A stretch of 64,000 bases of DNA from Sulfitobacter sp. M05 (lineage in GTDB: Bacteria > Pseudomonadota > Alphaproteobacteria > Rhodobacterales > Rhodobacteraceae): contig NZ_JABEDH010000001.1 in the NCBI RefSeq assembly GCF_029285175.1, positions 1,577,116-1,641,115 on the forward strand, written 5' to 3'. Of this stretch, positions 63,957 through 64,000 are shown in pieces. The notes below the pieces were generated by a model. That model was not told the origin of the DNA. It saw only the letters and a program-made list of their open reading frames with translations, and made no database searches. The stretch's first letter is position 1; each line of letters opens with the position of its first letter. The position numbers and the translations under genes were made by a program.

Positions 63957-64000
63957 GGATTATTTCCTTTGCTGCTCAGCTATTTATCCGCGCAGCAACG

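Overview
The window looks like chromosomal DNA of a marine alphaproteobacterium of the Roseobacter group (Rhodobacteraceae). The evidence is the GC-rich coding style, the complete PhyR-NepR-EcfG general stress module, and families such as DUF1045, SitABCD, UgpBAEC, isoquinoline-oxidoreductase-like enzymes and creatinase. The species cannot be named from the sequence alone.

Layout, left to right. 1-2.4 kb: zinc-ribbon membrane protein, nitroreductase and D-aminoacyl-tRNA deacylase. 2.6-10.6 kb: a leftward operon encoding a BapA/LapA-like Ig-repeat adhesin and its own type I secretion system (TolC, ABC ATPase with a dead C39-like domain, HlyD adaptor). 10.9-19.1 kb: a peptide-type ABC uptake operon flanked by a CocE/NonD hydrolase and a type I phosphodiesterase. 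19.2-26.0 kb: alpha/beta hydrolase, acyl-CoA synthetase, Kbp-like BON-LysM protein, ABC exporter, tRNA-Gly and an AI-2E family transporter.

26-36 kb is a general stress response island: a degenerate receiver, a HisKA_2 sensor kinase (PhyK candidate), DUF1328, a phospholipase-D-type enzyme, ecfG, nepR, phyR, DUF883, a holin-like protein, a Crp/Fnr regulator, DUF2254, Dps, CreA and CsbD. Seven putative EcfG promoters of the form GGAAC-N16-[G/A]GTT precede nearly all of its transcription units, so the regulator and much of a local regulon sit together. 36-45.5 kb is metabolic: amidohydrolase, creatinase, a 2H-phosphoesterase-like protein, a periplasmic molybdenum hydroxylase (IorA/IorB type) with a dihaem cytochrome, and class III alcohol dehydrogenase. 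45.6-49.2 kb is a SitABCD manganese/zinc importer with a predicted Mur/Fur box.

From 49.2 kb on the DNA looks more mosaic. A decayed IS5-family element is followed by a phosphate-starvation locus (a phytase-like protein divergent from ugpBAEC plus an endonuclease/exonuclease/phosphatase-family protein) with tandem PhoB-type half-sites. Then come a decayed sugar ABC transporter (5'-truncated and frameshifted ATPase), an integrase stub, and a small MuF-domain toxin candidate overlapping a membrane-anchored immunity candidate. Next is a 46-nt 3' fragment of tRNA-Phe, a typical island attachment scar, followed by a DUF1778/GNAT toxin-antitoxin pair and small AT-richer genes of phage or island character. 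The most novel-looking item is the MuF-toxin/immunity pair at 60.3-61.7 kb. The best-supported regulatory story is the clustered EcfG regulon at 26-36 kb.
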